From Nitrospirales bacterium (lineage in GTDB: Bacteria; Nitrospirota; Nitrospiria; Nitrospirales; UBA8639), in contig JAHRAQ010000026.1 in the NCBI GenBank assembly GCA_020027205.1, positions 1 through 47,121 of the forward strand: a stretch of 47,121 nt of DNA. The letters are read 5' to 3'. Position numbers and translations under genes: made by a program. How positions within the stretch are numbered: the stretch's first letter is position 1; every line of letters starts with the position of its first letter. Positions 7,630 through 16,970 of this stretch are shown here, one piece after another. A model generated the notes under the pieces. It was not told the DNA's origin, did no database searches, and was given only the letters and a program-made list of their open reading frames with translations.

Positions 7630-8664
7630 ATGAACACATCTTTGGCACGATGGAGTCTGTGCTGTGCGGTGGGCGCGGTTCTGCTGGCGCCGTATACGGG
7701 GGCGGTCGCGCAGAGTCCCCCGGCGACTCCCGCCAGAACGATTGTCGGCGACCTGCTGATGATTGACCGGGAGTTTTATATCGTGCGGAGCGACCTGGGC
7801 GAGATTCAAATCGAAGCCACGCCGCAGACAAAGATGGCGAAAGGCATTCGGTTCGGCGACCGGATCAAGGCGTCCGTGCTGGCGAACAACAAGGCGTTGA
7901 CGATTGAACGCGCCGGTCCCGATGACGTGCCGGGCGTGGTGGATTATCGCGCCCCCCACGATTCGATGCCCGCCGTGGCTCCCGTCGCTCCTGCGGCGGC
8001 CCCGGCCCCCGGTGCGTCCGGTGCCGCGGACGCCGGGAAGGCGATGGCGGGTGCGGGCGGCGGGAAGACGGCGTTGCCGGCGGCATCGTCGGTCCCCCCG
8101 AAACGCCCGACGGGGAAAACGATTGTCGGCGACCTGCTGATGATTGACCGGGAGTTTTATATCGTGCGGAGCGACCTGGGCGAGATTCAAATCGAAGCCA
8201 CGCCGCAGACGAAGATGGCGAAAGGCATTCGGTTCGGCGACCGGATCAAAGCCTCCGTGCTGATGAACAACAAGGCGTTGACGATTGAACGCGCCGGTCC
8301 CGATGACGTGCCGGGCGTGGTGGTGCATGGCGCGTCGCGTACCGCGCCGCGTGCCGTGCCCGAGGCGGCCGGGGCGATGAAGGCGCCCGAGGCGGCGGAT
8401 ACCCCCGTGGCGGGGGCGAGTCGGGACGATGTGCCCGCGATGCCCGCGGCGTCCGTGGCCGGTCACGATGACGAGACCAAAGTCGTCGAGGGCCAGGTGT
8501 TGATGGTGGACGGAGATTTCTACGTGATTCGCGGTGAGCGCGGCGAAATCCGCGTCGAGCGCACGCCCGACACCAGGATGACCGAAACCTTCAAGTTCGG
8601 CGATTTTATCAAGGCGACGGTAACGCCGACGGATCGCGCTCTGGTGATTGAGCGCCTCCGCTGA
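7630..8664 (+). CDS. Secreted protein with three repeated ~65-residue domains, function unknown
   Basis: A 344-aa protein with a signal peptide (WSLCCAVGAVLLAPYTGAVAQ; cleavage after AVAQ). Three copies of a small beta-rich domain follow, beginning TIVGDLLMIDREFYIVRSD or, in the third copy, VVEGQVLMVDGDFYVIRGE, and ending ...KFGDFIKATVTPTDRALVIER. Copies 1 and 2 are nearly identical; copy 3 has diverged. They are joined by Ala/Pro/Gly-rich linkers of about 60 residues. The G-(D/Q)-(L/V)-L-M-(I/V)-D...F.(V/I) pattern looks like a small OB-like or SH3-like barrel, but I cannot name a Pfam family with confidence. The location is probably periplasm or outside. Flanking genes give no clue. Confidence 0.75.
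   Translation: MNTSLARWSLCCAVGAVLLAPYTGAVAQSPPATPARTIVGDLLMIDREFYIVRSDLGEIQIEATPQTKMAKGIRFGDRIKASVLANNKALTIERAGPDDVPGVVDYRAPHDSMPAVAPVAPAAAPAPGASGAADAGKAMAGAGGGKTALPAASSVPPKRPTGKTIVGDLLMIDREFYIVRSDLGEIQIEATPQTKMAKGIRFGDRIKASVLMNNKALTIERAGPDDVPGVVVHGASRTAPRAVPEAAGAMKAPEAADTPVAGASRDDVPAMPAASVAGHDDETKVVEGQVLMVDGDFYVIRGERGEIRVERTPDTRMTETFKFGDFIKATVTPTDRALVIERLR
7738..8322 (+). repeat. Intragenic direct repeat, two ~204-bp units
   Basis: Bases 7738-7941 and 8119-8322 are almost identical (offset 381 bases, exactly 127 codons). I count only about five differences, for example ACAAAG versus ACGAAG and CTGGCGAAC versus CTGATGAAC. The near identity at third codon positions means recent duplication or gene conversion. 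Confidence 0.85.
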
Positions 8665-8720
8665 CGGAGTCGGTCAACGCGGACGGCACCACCGCCCCCG
8701 TGGCCGTGCTGGATGAGCGG

Positions 8721-10661
8721 TCATAGATTTTCGATGGGAATGGGCGCGACCCGGTCCGCGGGGGTCAAGCCGAAAATTTTCGAATAAAAATACAGTTCGT
8801 TGTCCAGTACCTGCCTGATGTGCTCGGCCCGCCGGAACCCGTGCTGTTCCCCTTCGAACGCGATGTAAGCGACGGGCAGCCCTTTGGCGCGCACCGCATC
8901 GAACATGGCTTCCGCCTGGCTCGGCGGGACCACGGCGTCTTCCAATCCCTGAAACAGAATGAGCGGACGGGACAGCCGGTCGGCGCAATGCGCGGGCGAG
9001 CGTTGCTCGTAGAGATCCGCGCAGTCCGGGAGCGGGCCGACCAGGCGGTCGAGGTAGCGCGATTCGAATTTATGGGTGTCCCGCGCCAGCGCCGCGAGGT
9101 CCGAGACGCCGTAGTAACTGGACCCGGCCGTAAAACAGTCGCGAAACGTCAGCGCGCACAACGCGGTGAACCCGCCCGCGCTGCCGCCCGTGATCGCCAC
9201 GCGCCTCGGGTCCGCGTCGCCCCGCTCGATGAGCGCCGTGACCGCGCTGACGCAATCGGCCACGTCCACGACGCCCCATTGCCCGTCGAGGCGTTTCCGG
9301 TAGGCGCGGCCGTACCCCGTGCTGCCTCCGTAGTTCACGTCAAGCACCGCGCAGCCCCGGCTGGTCCAGAATTGAATCATCAGATTCAGGACGGGGGCGC
9401 AGGCCCCGGTCGGGCCGCCGTGACTTTTCACCAGGAGCGGGGGCCGCGCCGACGAAGGCCCCCGGCAGTCCGCGTTGCGCGGCGGATAATAGAACGCATG
9501 GCCGGTCGTTCCGTCTTCGGTGGGATAGGCGACGGCGGCGGGGAGCGAGAGGCAGCCGGCGTCCACGGCGCAGTCCACGGAACGCCGCAGGACGGTCACG
9601 GCGCGCGAGTCCGCATCGATCCGCACCAGCGCCATGGGTTCGGACGGCGACCCGGCCGTGCACACAATGCCGGCGGCATGGACGTGGACATGGTCGAACA
9701 CGGTGTACGGCAAGTCGAATCGTTCGAACGTCCGCCGCGCGGTGTCCAGCCGTCCCAGATGCCAGACGCCGTCTTGCGCATAGGCGCAGATGAGACGGCG
9801 CGAGGTCTCAAACCCATAGCGTGTTTGGCCGAAGGTCCATGACGGGCCGCCGAACTCCGCCTCCATCGGACAGAGCGGCACGGCCCTGTCGTTGTCGAGA
9901 CCATACAGATTCCACCAACCGCTTTGGTCCGACACAAAATGCAGGCGGCCGTCCGGGGCCCATTCCGGTTGACACACGGAGACGTCGGGGCCTCCCGCCA
10001 CTTGTCGCGGCGTGTGGAGCGCGCCGTCGGCGTCCAGGCCGGCCACCCAGAGTTCCGTGCCGTCCCAGGGCATATTCGGATGGTTCCAGGTCAGCCAGGC
10101 GAGTTGCCGCCCGTCCGCGCGCAACCGTGGCGCCGCGTAAAAGTCATTTCCGGAAATCAGAATTTCGCCGGACGTGTTCCGCGGGCCGCCGTCAAGGGGA
10201 AGACCGACGATGGTGTTCCGGGGTTCACGGCCCGGCGCGGTGTGATCTTCGCGGACGCACAGCAGCCGACGGCGCGGACGGTCGATGCGGCCGTCGGCAT
10301 AGCGCATGGGGGCCTCCGCGGTGAGCGGTTCCGGCGGTTCGCCCCTGCGCTGTCGATACAGCCGTTGATCGGAAAAATTGGAAAAATACAGCACCCCGTC
10401 CGCCACGCACCAGGCCCCGCCGCCGTATTCGTGGACGCGCGTTCGAACATTCAGGGGGGCGGGGGTGAGCGTGCGGTGAATGCCGTCGTCGTCCAGGCAC
10501 ACCACCACGTTGCGCCCGCCGTCATTCGGACGGCTTTCCAGCCAGAACAACCGGCCGTCGTCGATCGCGAGCGGGCCGAGCGTGACGGAGGCCGCCGCAA
10601 TCCGGTCGGACGTGACGGGGGAGGGCCATGACCCGTAGGGCATGACGCGCGGAGTCGGCAT
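8721..10661 (-). CDS. Prolyl oligopeptidase family (S9) serine peptidase
   Basis: A 646-aa protein with a WD40-like beta-propeller N-terminal part (repeats such as RLFWLESRPNDGGRNVVVCL and LYFSNFSDQRLYRQ) and a C-terminal alpha/beta hydrolase domain. The catalytic serine is in TGGSAGGFTAL, the acid in GLEDAVVPPSQ and the histidine in EGEQHGFRRAEH. SHGGPTGACAPVLN forms the oxyanion region. This is the acylaminoacyl-peptidase/dipeptidyl-peptidase-like class, acting on short peptides. No signal peptide is visible, so it is probably cytoplasmic. I chose ATG 10661; an open frame runs on to 10856 but that stretch overlaps the bfd gene and has shadow-like composition. Confidence 0.88.
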   Translation of the reverse strand: MPTPRVMPYGSWPSPVTSDRIAAASVTLGPLAIDDGRLFWLESRPNDGGRNVVVCLDDDGIHRTLTPAPLNVRTRVHEYGGGAWCVADGVLYFSNFSDQRLYRQRRGEPPEPLTAEAPMRYADGRIDRPRRRLLCVREDHTAPGREPRNTIVGLPLDGGPRNTSGEILISGNDFYAAPRLRADGRQLAWLTWNHPNMPWDGTELWVAGLDADGALHTPRQVAGGPDVSVCQPEWAPDGRLHFVSDQSGWWNLYGLDNDRAVPLCPMEAEFGGPSWTFGQTRYGFETSRRLICAYAQDGVWHLGRLDTARRTFERFDLPYTVFDHVHVHAAGIVCTAGSPSEPMALVRIDADSRAVTVLRRSVDCAVDAGCLSLPAAVAYPTEDGTTGHAFYYPPRNADCRGPSSARPPLLVKSHGGPTGACAPVLNLMIQFWTSRGCAVLDVNYGGSTGYGRAYRKRLDGQWGVVDVADCVSAVTALIERGDADPRRVAITGGSAGGFTALCALTFRDCFTAGSSYYGVSDLAALARDTHKFESRYLDRLVGPLPDCADLYEQRSPAHCADRLSRPLILFQGLEDAVVPPSQAEAMFDAVRAKGLPVAYIAFEGEQHGFRRAEHIRQVLDNELYFYSKIFGLTPADRVAPIPIENL

Positions 10662-10749
10662 GGAGAAAGGCTGACACGGAGGGAGGCGGGATGCAACACC
10701 GCCGGCGGACGCGCGCGGACGCGACGGGAGCCGGACGCCGGGATTCGTA

Positions 10750-10956
10750 CTACGCCTGAACGGCCGCGGAGCAGCGACGCCGCTCTCGTGAGGCCATGTC
10801 CACGAGTTTGACGATATGGTTGAGGCACCGCCCGCAACAATGGTCTTCGTCGTCAATGCCCAACGTGGCGGCCAGCGTGGCCTGGCAGGTGATCCCGTTG
10901 CGGCCGAGTCGCTTGACGTCCGATTCGGTGATGCCTTTGCACACGCACACGTACAT
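10750..10956 (-). CDS. bfd: Bacterioferritin-associated ferredoxin (BFD-like [2Fe-2S] protein)
   Basis: A 68-aa protein starting MYVCVCKGITESDV. The ligand cysteines are C4 and C6 plus C41 and C44 in HCCGRC, matching the C-x-C...C-x2-C spacing of Bfd. In E. coli, Bfd donates electrons to bacterioferritin to release stored iron. There is an extra Cys at position 40. It is divergent from a TonB receptor, and a Fur-like site lies about 50 bases upstream of its start, which fits iron control. The gene is too short for most gene finders but its cysteine pattern is complete. Confidence 0.88.
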   Translation of the reverse strand: MYVCVCKGITESDVKRLGRNGITCQATLAATLGIDDEDHCCGRCLNHIVKLVDMASRERRRCSAAVQA

Positions 10957-10958
10957 GA

Positions 10959-10992
10959 CGTTCAACCTTGCATTCAACCTTGCGTTCAACCG
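10959..10992 (+). repeat. Three tandem 12-mers in the bfd leader
   Basis: CGTTCAACCTTG, CATTCAACCTTG and CGTTCAACCG follow each other with a 12-base period directly upstream of the bfd start. The purpose is not evident; it could be slippage or a leader element. Confidence 0.7.
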
Positions 10993-11002
10993 AATACGAT
11001 AT

Positions 11003-11017
11003 TGATAAACGTTCTCA
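11003..11017. promoter_or_regulatory. Fur-box-like operator between bfd and the TonB receptor
   Basis: TGATAAACGTTCTCA matches the 7-1-7 Fur consensus TGATAATnATTATCA at 11 of 14 fixed positions. It lies in the divergent region between an iron-related ferredoxin and a TonB-dependent receptor. Its position 47 bases upstream of bfd and 168 bases upstream of the receptor gene suggests control of one or both. Confidence 0.55.
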
Positions 11018-11184
11018 TCTACGGCCATTCTACGGACAAGGCGGGGGGTTGTCAAGTCCAAAAACAGAGGGGAATGACATTGAACCCATGCGCATTGTTG
11101 ACGGTGTTTTCGGCATGGCCTATAACGGTGCGGGGTCGCCGGTGCGGTCTTTACCGGGAACGTGTGCAAGAGCGGGAGGAGGGT

Positions 11185-13536
11185 ATGACCATGAAGCATT
11201 GCGGCATGTCGGGTTCACGTTTTTGCTTGTCCGTCCCGGCCGTGATGGCGGCGGTGGCGGCGATGGTCGTCATGTCCGGCGGCGCGGCGGCGCAGGAGGT
11301 TCCCCGGCGGGGGGCCGTGATTCTGCTTGAGGAAGTCGTCGTGAAAGCGCGGAAGCGGGAGGAGACGTCGCAGTCCGTGCCGTTGTCCATCACGGCCTAC
11401 AACGCCGAGCAGATTGAAACCCTGAAAGTCCGCAACCTGGAATCCCTGGCGGTCGCCATGCCCAACGTGGTGCTGGACGACATCGGCACGACCAGAGGCA
11501 CGGCCAACTTTTCCATTCGCGGGCTGGGCATCAACAGTTCCATTCCCTCCATCGATCCCACCGTGGGCGTCTTTGTGGACGGCGTGTACATGGGCGTCAA
11601 CCAGGGCATTATTTTTGATATGTTCGATCTGGAAAGCATCGAAGTGCTGCGCGGCCCGCAGGGGACGTTGTTCGGCCGCAACGTGACCGGCGGCGCGATT
11701 TTGATCAATACCAAAAAACCCACCGACACTTTTGAGTCCTCCTTCAAGAGCGCGACGGACGGCGGCAATCAGGGCAGTCTGAACACCTACGTGATGGGCA
11801 CGGCCGGCGGGCCGCTGCTCGACACCCTGGCCGCCAAGGTGACGGTGTATCACAACAACGACCAGGGCTGGTTCGAAAACACATTTGACGGGTCGGATTT
11901 CGGCAAACTGGAGCAGACCATGATTCGCCCCAGTCTGCGGTGGCGTCCGAACGACCGAATCGACGTCCATATGAAATATGAATACAGCGACATCAACGGC
12001 GACGGCCCCGCCGCGCAGTCGCATACGAATGGCACCGGCACCGGTTCGGCCTTTCCCTTGCCCGGCGTGAGGCAACGCAATCGCGACAGTTTTGATTTCT
12101 CCGTCGACGAACGCGGCTTTCAGACCACCCGGAGCGATCTTGTGTCGATGCGGATCGACTTGAAGGTCGGCGAGAAGGGCGTCATCACCAACATTGTCGG
12201 CTGGCGCGATTTTTCGCATGACGGGTTAAGCGACATCGACGCCCAGCCGGTCAACCTGTTTCACGCCCCGCTCAACCTGCGGTCGGAACAGTGGAGCAAT
12301 GAACTGCGGTACAACGGTTCGTATTTCCGGGACCGGCTGAACGTCACCACCGGCTTCTACTATTTCACCAACGAAATCAACTACGCGGAGCGGCGCAATT
12401 TGTTCGCTGACGCTCCCGTGGGTTTTCTTGCCGCTCTCAACCCCGCTCTGGCCACCGTTGATCAAGTGATTCTGGACGGCGGCGGCGACTACGAGGTGGA
12501 AACGTCCGGCGTCTTCTTCTCCGGCGACTACGACCTGACGGATCGACTGACCATGACCGCCGGACTTCGTTACACGAAGGAACTGAAAAAAGCCCGCATT
12601 GCCTCGCTCATCGACAATGCAACCTATTTGACAGACGATGCCGACCCCAATTCAGTGCTGACCGGATTCCCCGACAATCGCTGCAACGTGGTGCAAGGCA
12701 CCTGCACGCCGGATTTCGTGGACGACCGGGACTGGGAAACCTGGTCTCCAAAAATCGGCGCCACCTACCATGTGCGCCCGGACGCGCGTGTGTATGCGCA
12801 TTGGTCACGCGGGTTCCGGTCGGGCGGTTACAACTTGCGCAATACGTCGGCGCGGTTTGACCCCGAAGCGTTTGATCAGGAACGGACGGACAATTTCGAA
12901 GTCGGGTTCAAACGTGAGTTTGCCCGTGGCCGCCTCAACGGCGCGGTGTTTTACAATCTGATTGACGATCTGCAACGGGAAGTGAACACGCCCAGCGAGG
13001 GCGCCGGCGTGGTGCAGCGCGTGCTGAACACCGCCGACGCCGCCATTGTCGGGCTTGAACTGGACGGCGTGTACGCGCTGACCGACCGCCTTGTACTCCT
13101 CGGCTCGCTCGGCTGGCTGTCCGCCGAGTACACCGCCGTCAAACAAGATTTGAACGGTGACGGTACGGTCGACGGGCGGGACGAAGACCTGAACCTGCCC
13201 CGCGCGCCCGACGTCACCTGGAGCGTCGGGGGCAACTGGGACACGGACGTGCAGGACTGGGTGTCCATGACCGCCCGCGCCCAGTTCGCCTATCGTGACC
13301 GCACGTCGTACACGGACGACAACCTGGGATTTATTCTGGCCCAGAACGTGCTCAACGCCGGGCTGGATTTCCGCACCACCGGCGGCTGGACGTTGTCCGT
13401 CTACGGCAACAACCTGCTCGAGGCGGTGCGGCACGGCGGCGACACCCAGTTGCCCGCCACGGTCGGCGGCGGCACCTTCTCGCCGTTGTCCAAAGGCCGT
13501 GTCATCGGGGCACAACTTCGGTACGCCTTTTTCTGA
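11185..13536 (+). CDS. TonB-dependent outer-membrane receptor
   Basis: A 783-aa receptor. A signal peptide (FCLSVPAVMAAVAAMVVMSG...AAAQ) is followed by a TonB-box-like ILLEEVVVKARKREE, then the plug domain (PLSITAYNAEQIE; FSIRGLGIN; VLRGPQGTLFGRNVTGGAI) and a 22-strand barrel (about residues 170-783) ending in an aromatic C-terminus (LRYAFF). The ATG at 11185 has GGGAGGAGGG just upstream. The sequence is of the CirA/FyuA-like class common in marine and freshwater bacteria. The substrate could be a siderophore, heme or organic molecule; a Fur-like site and bfd next door favour iron. No exbBD or tonB is in the window. Confidence 0.93.
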   Translation: MTMKHCGMSGSRFCLSVPAVMAAVAAMVVMSGGAAAQEVPRRGAVILLEEVVVKARKREETSQSVPLSITAYNAEQIETLKVRNLESLAVAMPNVVLDDIGTTRGTANFSIRGLGINSSIPSIDPTVGVFVDGVYMGVNQGIIFDMFDLESIEVLRGPQGTLFGRNVTGGAILINTKKPTDTFESSFKSATDGGNQGSLNTYVMGTAGGPLLDTLAAKVTVYHNNDQGWFENTFDGSDFGKLEQTMIRPSLRWRPNDRIDVHMKYEYSDINGDGPAAQSHTNGTGTGSAFPLPGVRQRNRDSFDFSVDERGFQTTRSDLVSMRIDLKVGEKGVITNIVGWRDFSHDGLSDIDAQPVNLFHAPLNLRSEQWSNELRYNGSYFRDRLNVTTGFYYFTNEINYAERRNLFADAPVGFLAALNPALATVDQVILDGGGDYEVETSGVFFSGDYDLTDRLTMTAGLRYTKELKKARIASLIDNATYLTDDADPNSVLTGFPDNRCNVVQGTCTPDFVDDRDWETWSPKIGATYHVRPDARVYAHWSRGFRSGGYNLRNTSARFDPEAFDQERTDNFEVGFKREFARGRLNGAVFYNLIDDLQREVNTPSEGAGVVQRVLNTADAAIVGLELDGVYALTDRLVLLGSLGWLSAEYTAVKQDLNGDGTVDGRDEDLNLPRAPDVTWSVGGNWDTDVQDWVSMTARAQFAYRDRTSYTDDNLGFILAQNVLNAGLDFRTTGGWTLSVYGNNLLEAVRHGGDTQLPATVGGGTFSPLSKGRVIGAQLRYAFF

Positions 13537-13595
13537 TTCGCGCGCCGCCGCCGGCGGCCGGGCGGCCTGTCACATTTAATTGACGCGGCGAATGT

Positions 13596-13625
13596 CGACA
13601 CCGGCCGCACCGACGGCCGGTGTCG
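13596..13625. terminator. Strong hairpin after the TonB receptor gene
   Basis: CGACACCGGCCG (13596-13607), loop CACCGA, then CGGCCGGTGTCG (13614-13625): a perfect 12-bp stem. It lies 60 bases after the receptor stop and 12 bases before the next start. No U-tract follows, so it is either a Rho-assisted terminator or a barrier/stabiliser. Confidence 0.5.
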
Positions 13626-13637
13626 CTCGTGTGATTC

Positions 13638-16600
13638 ATGGACGACGCCCCCTTGTCATCACCACTCCACGCCGCCCTTGCGGAGCGGCTGACCGCCGAC
13701 GACGCGCGCGCTGTTTCGACCGCGTTGCGTGACGCGGACGTGGCCGGCCCGGTGGCCGCGTTCTGGGATGAACTGCGGGCATGTTCCGCAAAAATCGCCG
13801 GTCATGCCGTCGACGCGCTTCCCGACGTGGTGGAACGTTGCGGGCCGGAGACGGTCGCCGCATGGATGGATCTGGCGGTGACGCTCGCCGGGCGTTCGGG
13901 CGCGATCAGTGTGCAATACCTGAACGAAAGTCCGCGACTGCTGGGCGCGCTGGCGTCGTCCGACGTTCGCCGCGAAGTCATCGGGACGACGCTGGAACTG
14001 GCGGACGGCGACTCGGCCGTGGCGGCGAACGGCGCGCTGGCGTTCTTTCGCGCGGCGCCGGTGTTGCTGGCCGTCGACGCGCAGGCTCCTTTGGCCGGGT
14101 GGGCGGCGATTGGCCGGGACCTGACGGAATGGAACCCGGTGTTGGGCATCGAGTTTTTTCGCGAATGTCCGAAGGCGGCGGAGGCGCTGGCGTTTGACGA
14201 GGTGCGCGCCTGGGTGGCGTTCGGGATGAAGTTGATCACGCGCAACAGTTTGGGCAATCCCGACTACGTGGGGGTGCTGGAGTTTTTTCGCACGAGTCCC
14301 GGCCTGCTCGGCGCCGTCCCCGACGCCGCCCTGCGGCCCGCCGTCGTGAGCGTGGGGTCCGCGCTTGCGGATCGCGCGCCCGAACTCGCGCTGACGTTTG
14401 TGGCCGAATCTCCGGCGCTGGCGGAGGCGTTGCCGTCGGCGGCATGGCGGCACACCGTGTTCCGGTACGGCGGGCTGCTGGCCGAACGGGACGCCGCCGC
14501 AACGCTGGCCTATTTTCGGCGCGCGCCGGAGGTCGTCCGCATGGACCGGGCGGAAGACGGGGGCGCCGCCTTTGACGCATGGTTCCGCGGCGGCATGGAC
14601 GTACTGGAGTACAGCGCGGAGGGCGCGCGCGCGTATTTCGAGATTGAAACCGCCAGGGCGCTGGAGGCCATCGAGCGGTCGATGCACGGCGTGCCGCTGC
14701 GGCATGTGGCGCGTTCGCTGCATCTGCTGGCCCACATGATCTGCGGGCGGCCGGTGCGGATTGCCTCTCTGGACGATGCCGCGCAGGCGGCGCGCATGGA
14801 GATGACGCCGGACGGCCCCGTCGTCCGGCTGCCCGCGGTGATGAATCGATTTTCGGACAAGGCACAGAACCTTCGAAGTTATACGGTCGCGCTGGCGCAT
14901 GAAGTCGGTCACGTGGAGTTCGGCACGTATCGCATCGACATGCCGTTCCTGCGAACGCTGGCGCAACGGGTCGCGGCACGCTATCTTGATCCCCGTGGCG
15001 GGGCGGTCGGGGATCGTGCCGGTTCGAACGCGAACGCGAATGCGCAGGCAAACGCGAACGCGCAGGCGAACGCGGACGCGCGGGCGAACGCGGACGCGCG
15101 GGCAAACGCGAACGCGCGGGCGGGCGGCCCGGTCGTCACGGGGTTGACGGATTTTTTTGCGCTTTATCCTCAACGCGGTGTGATGCGCGACTTGTGGGCC
15201 ATGCTCGAAGACGCCCGCGTGGAGTATCTGCTGCAACGGGAATATCCGGGGCTGCGCCGTGATTTGGCGGACGTGACGCTGGCGTCGGTGCGGACCCGGT
15301 CGCTGTCGCATGGCATGACGGCCAGAGAGATGGCGCTGGACGAATTGCTGCTCCGGTTTGCGCGCGGCGGCGCCGGCGGTGGTGGTGATGGTGATGACGG
15401 CGCCGGTGACGGCAACGGCGGTGACGGTGATGTTGGTGACAGCGGTGGTGTCGGCGGTGACGGTGACGGTGCCGCAGGCGGTGATGACGACGGCGCCGGT
15501 GATGCCGGTGACGATGCCGCCGGCGGCGACACGACCCCGCGCGAGTTGCGGCCGGTGGTGGAGCGTTGCTGGGAAGATGCGCGGACGATTTTGCATTCTC
15601 ACGCCACGCATGAACAGTCGGTGGAACTGGCGGACAGAATCTATCAGACGCTGGATGCCATGATCGGCAGCGCGCTCGACGTTCACGAGCGTGACGATGC
15701 CGAGCGGCGGGAAGAGGACGCCGCCGCCGGCCCGCGCGCGGCGGAAGACACGGGCGGCGACTATCGCGCCGTGACGGATTGGACGTTCCGCGGCGTCATG
15801 AATCCCGATTTGGTTCGGGGAGAAACGGAGGCGTCGGATGACGAGGCCGGCGCGTCGGACGAACGCGCGCCGGATGGCGCCGCTGACACGCCGGTGTCGC
15901 CGACGACGGCGCCGACGACGGCGACGGCGCGTCACTCGGAGGCGCGTCGTGACGCGGAGCAGGCGTCGGCGCAGGAACCCGCCGGCGCGGGTACCGTTGC
16001 CGCCGCCGATGACATCTCACCGGCAAGCGGCGGCGGCGACGGGCCGTGGGCCGTGCCGTCCGGGCGCGCGCCGTCGTCGGTCTACCCTGAATGGGACGGC
16101 GAATTTCAGGATTACCGGCTCAAGTGGTGTCGCGTGAGGGAGTATCCGGGGGCGGAGGGGCATCGGGATTTTGCGCCGCAGGTGTTGGAGCAACACGCGC
16201 CGGCGGTGCGGCTTCTGCGCCGGTATTTCGAAAGCATTCGCCCGACGGCTCTGCGCCGTGTGCATGACTGTGACGACGGCGACGACGTGGATCTGGACGC
16301 CGCGATTCGCCGCGTGGCGGAGCGGCGGGCGGGCGGCACGCCGTCCGACCGGGTGTATCAGCGGCGTGACAAACGCGAACGCCGCGTGGCCGTGGCGTTT
16401 CTGGTGGACATGAGCGGCTCGACGGGCCGGCAACTGGACGACGGGCGCCGTCGCGTGATCGACGTGGAAAAGGAAGCCCTGGTGTTGCTCGCGGAGGCGC
16501 TGGATGCCATTGGGGACGAGTACGCGTTGTACGGGTTTTCCGGCCAGGGCCGCCGGGACGTGGAGGTGATCGTGCTGAAAGCGTTCGGCGACACCCGGCG

Positions 16601-16970
16601 CGCGCGCGCGGGTCAGCGCATCGATGCCATGACGCCGCTGCGGCAGAATCGTGACGGGGCCGCGATTCGACACGTGACACAGGCCCTGCTGCGGTGTCCG
16701 GCCCGGCACCGGCTGCTCCTGCTGGTGAGCGACGGACGCCCCCTTGACGGCGACTATGGGGAGGAATACGCCCTTCAGGATACCCGCATGGCGCTTCGGG
16801 AAGCGCGGCAACGGGGGATCAGGCCGTTTTGCGTCACCATTGATCAAGAGGCGAGCGGCTATCTCAAACGCATGTACGGGGACATTCACTACTGCGTGCT
16901 GGATGACGTGCGGACGCTGCCCGAACGGTTGCCGCGGGTGTATCAACGATTGACGGGGCGCGCGACGTGA
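13638..16970 (+). CDS. NorD/CbbO-like VWA-domain protein with low-complexity insertions
   Basis: A 1110-aa protein. About residues 1-400 are helical repeats (recurrent LEFFRTSPGLL, FFRECPKAAEAL, YFRRAPEVV). Near 420 is a metal-site motif ALAHEVGHVEFG (HExxH-like). Residues about 463-496 are an Asn/Ala/Gln/Arg repeat and about 575-632 a Gly/Asp repeat. The C-terminus is a von Willebrand A domain with a complete MIDAS start VAFLVDMSGSTG near 924 and LLLLVSDGRPLDGD later. NorD and CbbO have this architecture and act with a MoxR/CbbQ-type AAA+ ATPase in activating metalloenzymes such as NO reductase or Rubisco. No such ATPase is in the window, so the partner and target are unknown. The length exceeds typical NorD (600-700) because of the helical N-terminus and the two insertions. 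Confidence 0.75.
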   Translation: MDDAPLSSPLHAALAERLTADDARAVSTALRDADVAGPVAAFWDELRACSAKIAGHAVDALPDVVERCGPETVAAWMDLAVTLAGRSGAISVQYLNESPRLLGALASSDVRREVIGTTLELADGDSAVAANGALAFFRAAPVLLAVDAQAPLAGWAAIGRDLTEWNPVLGIEFFRECPKAAEALAFDEVRAWVAFGMKLITRNSLGNPDYVGVLEFFRTSPGLLGAVPDAALRPAVVSVGSALADRAPELALTFVAESPALAEALPSAAWRHTVFRYGGLLAERDAAATLAYFRRAPEVVRMDRAEDGGAAFDAWFRGGMDVLEYSAEGARAYFEIETARALEAIERSMHGVPLRHVARSLHLLAHMICGRPVRIASLDDAAQAARMEMTPDGPVVRLPAVMNRFSDKAQNLRSYTVALAHEVGHVEFGTYRIDMPFLRTLAQRVAARYLDPRGGAVGDRAGSNANANAQANANAQANADARANADARANANARAGGPVVTGLTDFFALYPQRGVMRDLWAMLEDARVEYLLQREYPGLRRDLADVTLASVRTRSLSHGMTAREMALDELLLRFARGGAGGGGDGDDGAGDGNGGDGDVGDSGGVGGDGDGAAGGDDDGAGDAGDDAAGGDTTPRELRPVVERCWEDARTILHSHATHEQSVELADRIYQTLDAMIGSALDVHERDDAERREEDAAAGPRAAEDTGGDYRAVTDWTFRGVMNPDLVRGETEASDDEAGASDERAPDGAADTPVSPTTAPTTATARHSEARRDAEQASAQEPAGAGTVAAADDISPASGGGDGPWAVPSGRAPSSVYPEWDGEFQDYRLKWCRVREYPGAEGHRDFAPQVLEQHAPAVRLLRRYFESIRPTALRRVHDCDDGDDVDLDAAIRRVAERRAGGTPSDRVYQRRDKRERRVAVAFLVDMSGSTGRQLDDGRRRVIDVEKEALVLLAEALDAIGDEYALYGFSGQGRRDVEVIVLKAFGDTRRARAGQRIDAMTPLRQNRDGAAIRHVTQALLRCPARHRLLLLVSDGRPLDGDYGEEYALQDTRMALREARQRGIRPFCVTIDQEASGYLKRMYGDIHYCVLDDVRTLPERLPRVYQRLTGRAT
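15018..15128 (+). repeat. Low-complexity coding repeat (Asn/Ala-X-Ala)
   Basis: Repeats of GCGAACGCG/GCGGACGCG units encode NANAQANANAQANADARA-type peptide within the VWA protein. A second low-complexity tract (15363-15532, GGTGATGACGGC-like) encodes Gly/Asp repeats. Both are in frame and lie between folded domains as linkers. Confidence 0.8.

Noticed and set aside
10662..10856. Longer N-terminus for the S9 peptidase
   Set aside because: The extension overlaps the bfd gene, is Ser/Pro/Arg-rich and does not resemble the family; the ATG at 10661 gives a usual length.
15018..15532. Regular repeats that might suggest a CRISPR array
   Set aside because: They are short in-frame codon repeats (Asn/Ala and Gly/Asp) inside a coding gene, with no constant repeat-spacer pattern. 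No CRISPR array or cas gene is seen in the window.
13659..15935. Long minus-strand open frame opposite the VWA gene
   Set aside because: Shadow of a very GC-rich gene: no domain is recognised, it is rich in Arg/His/Gly, and the plus-strand protein has clear VWA and metal motifs.
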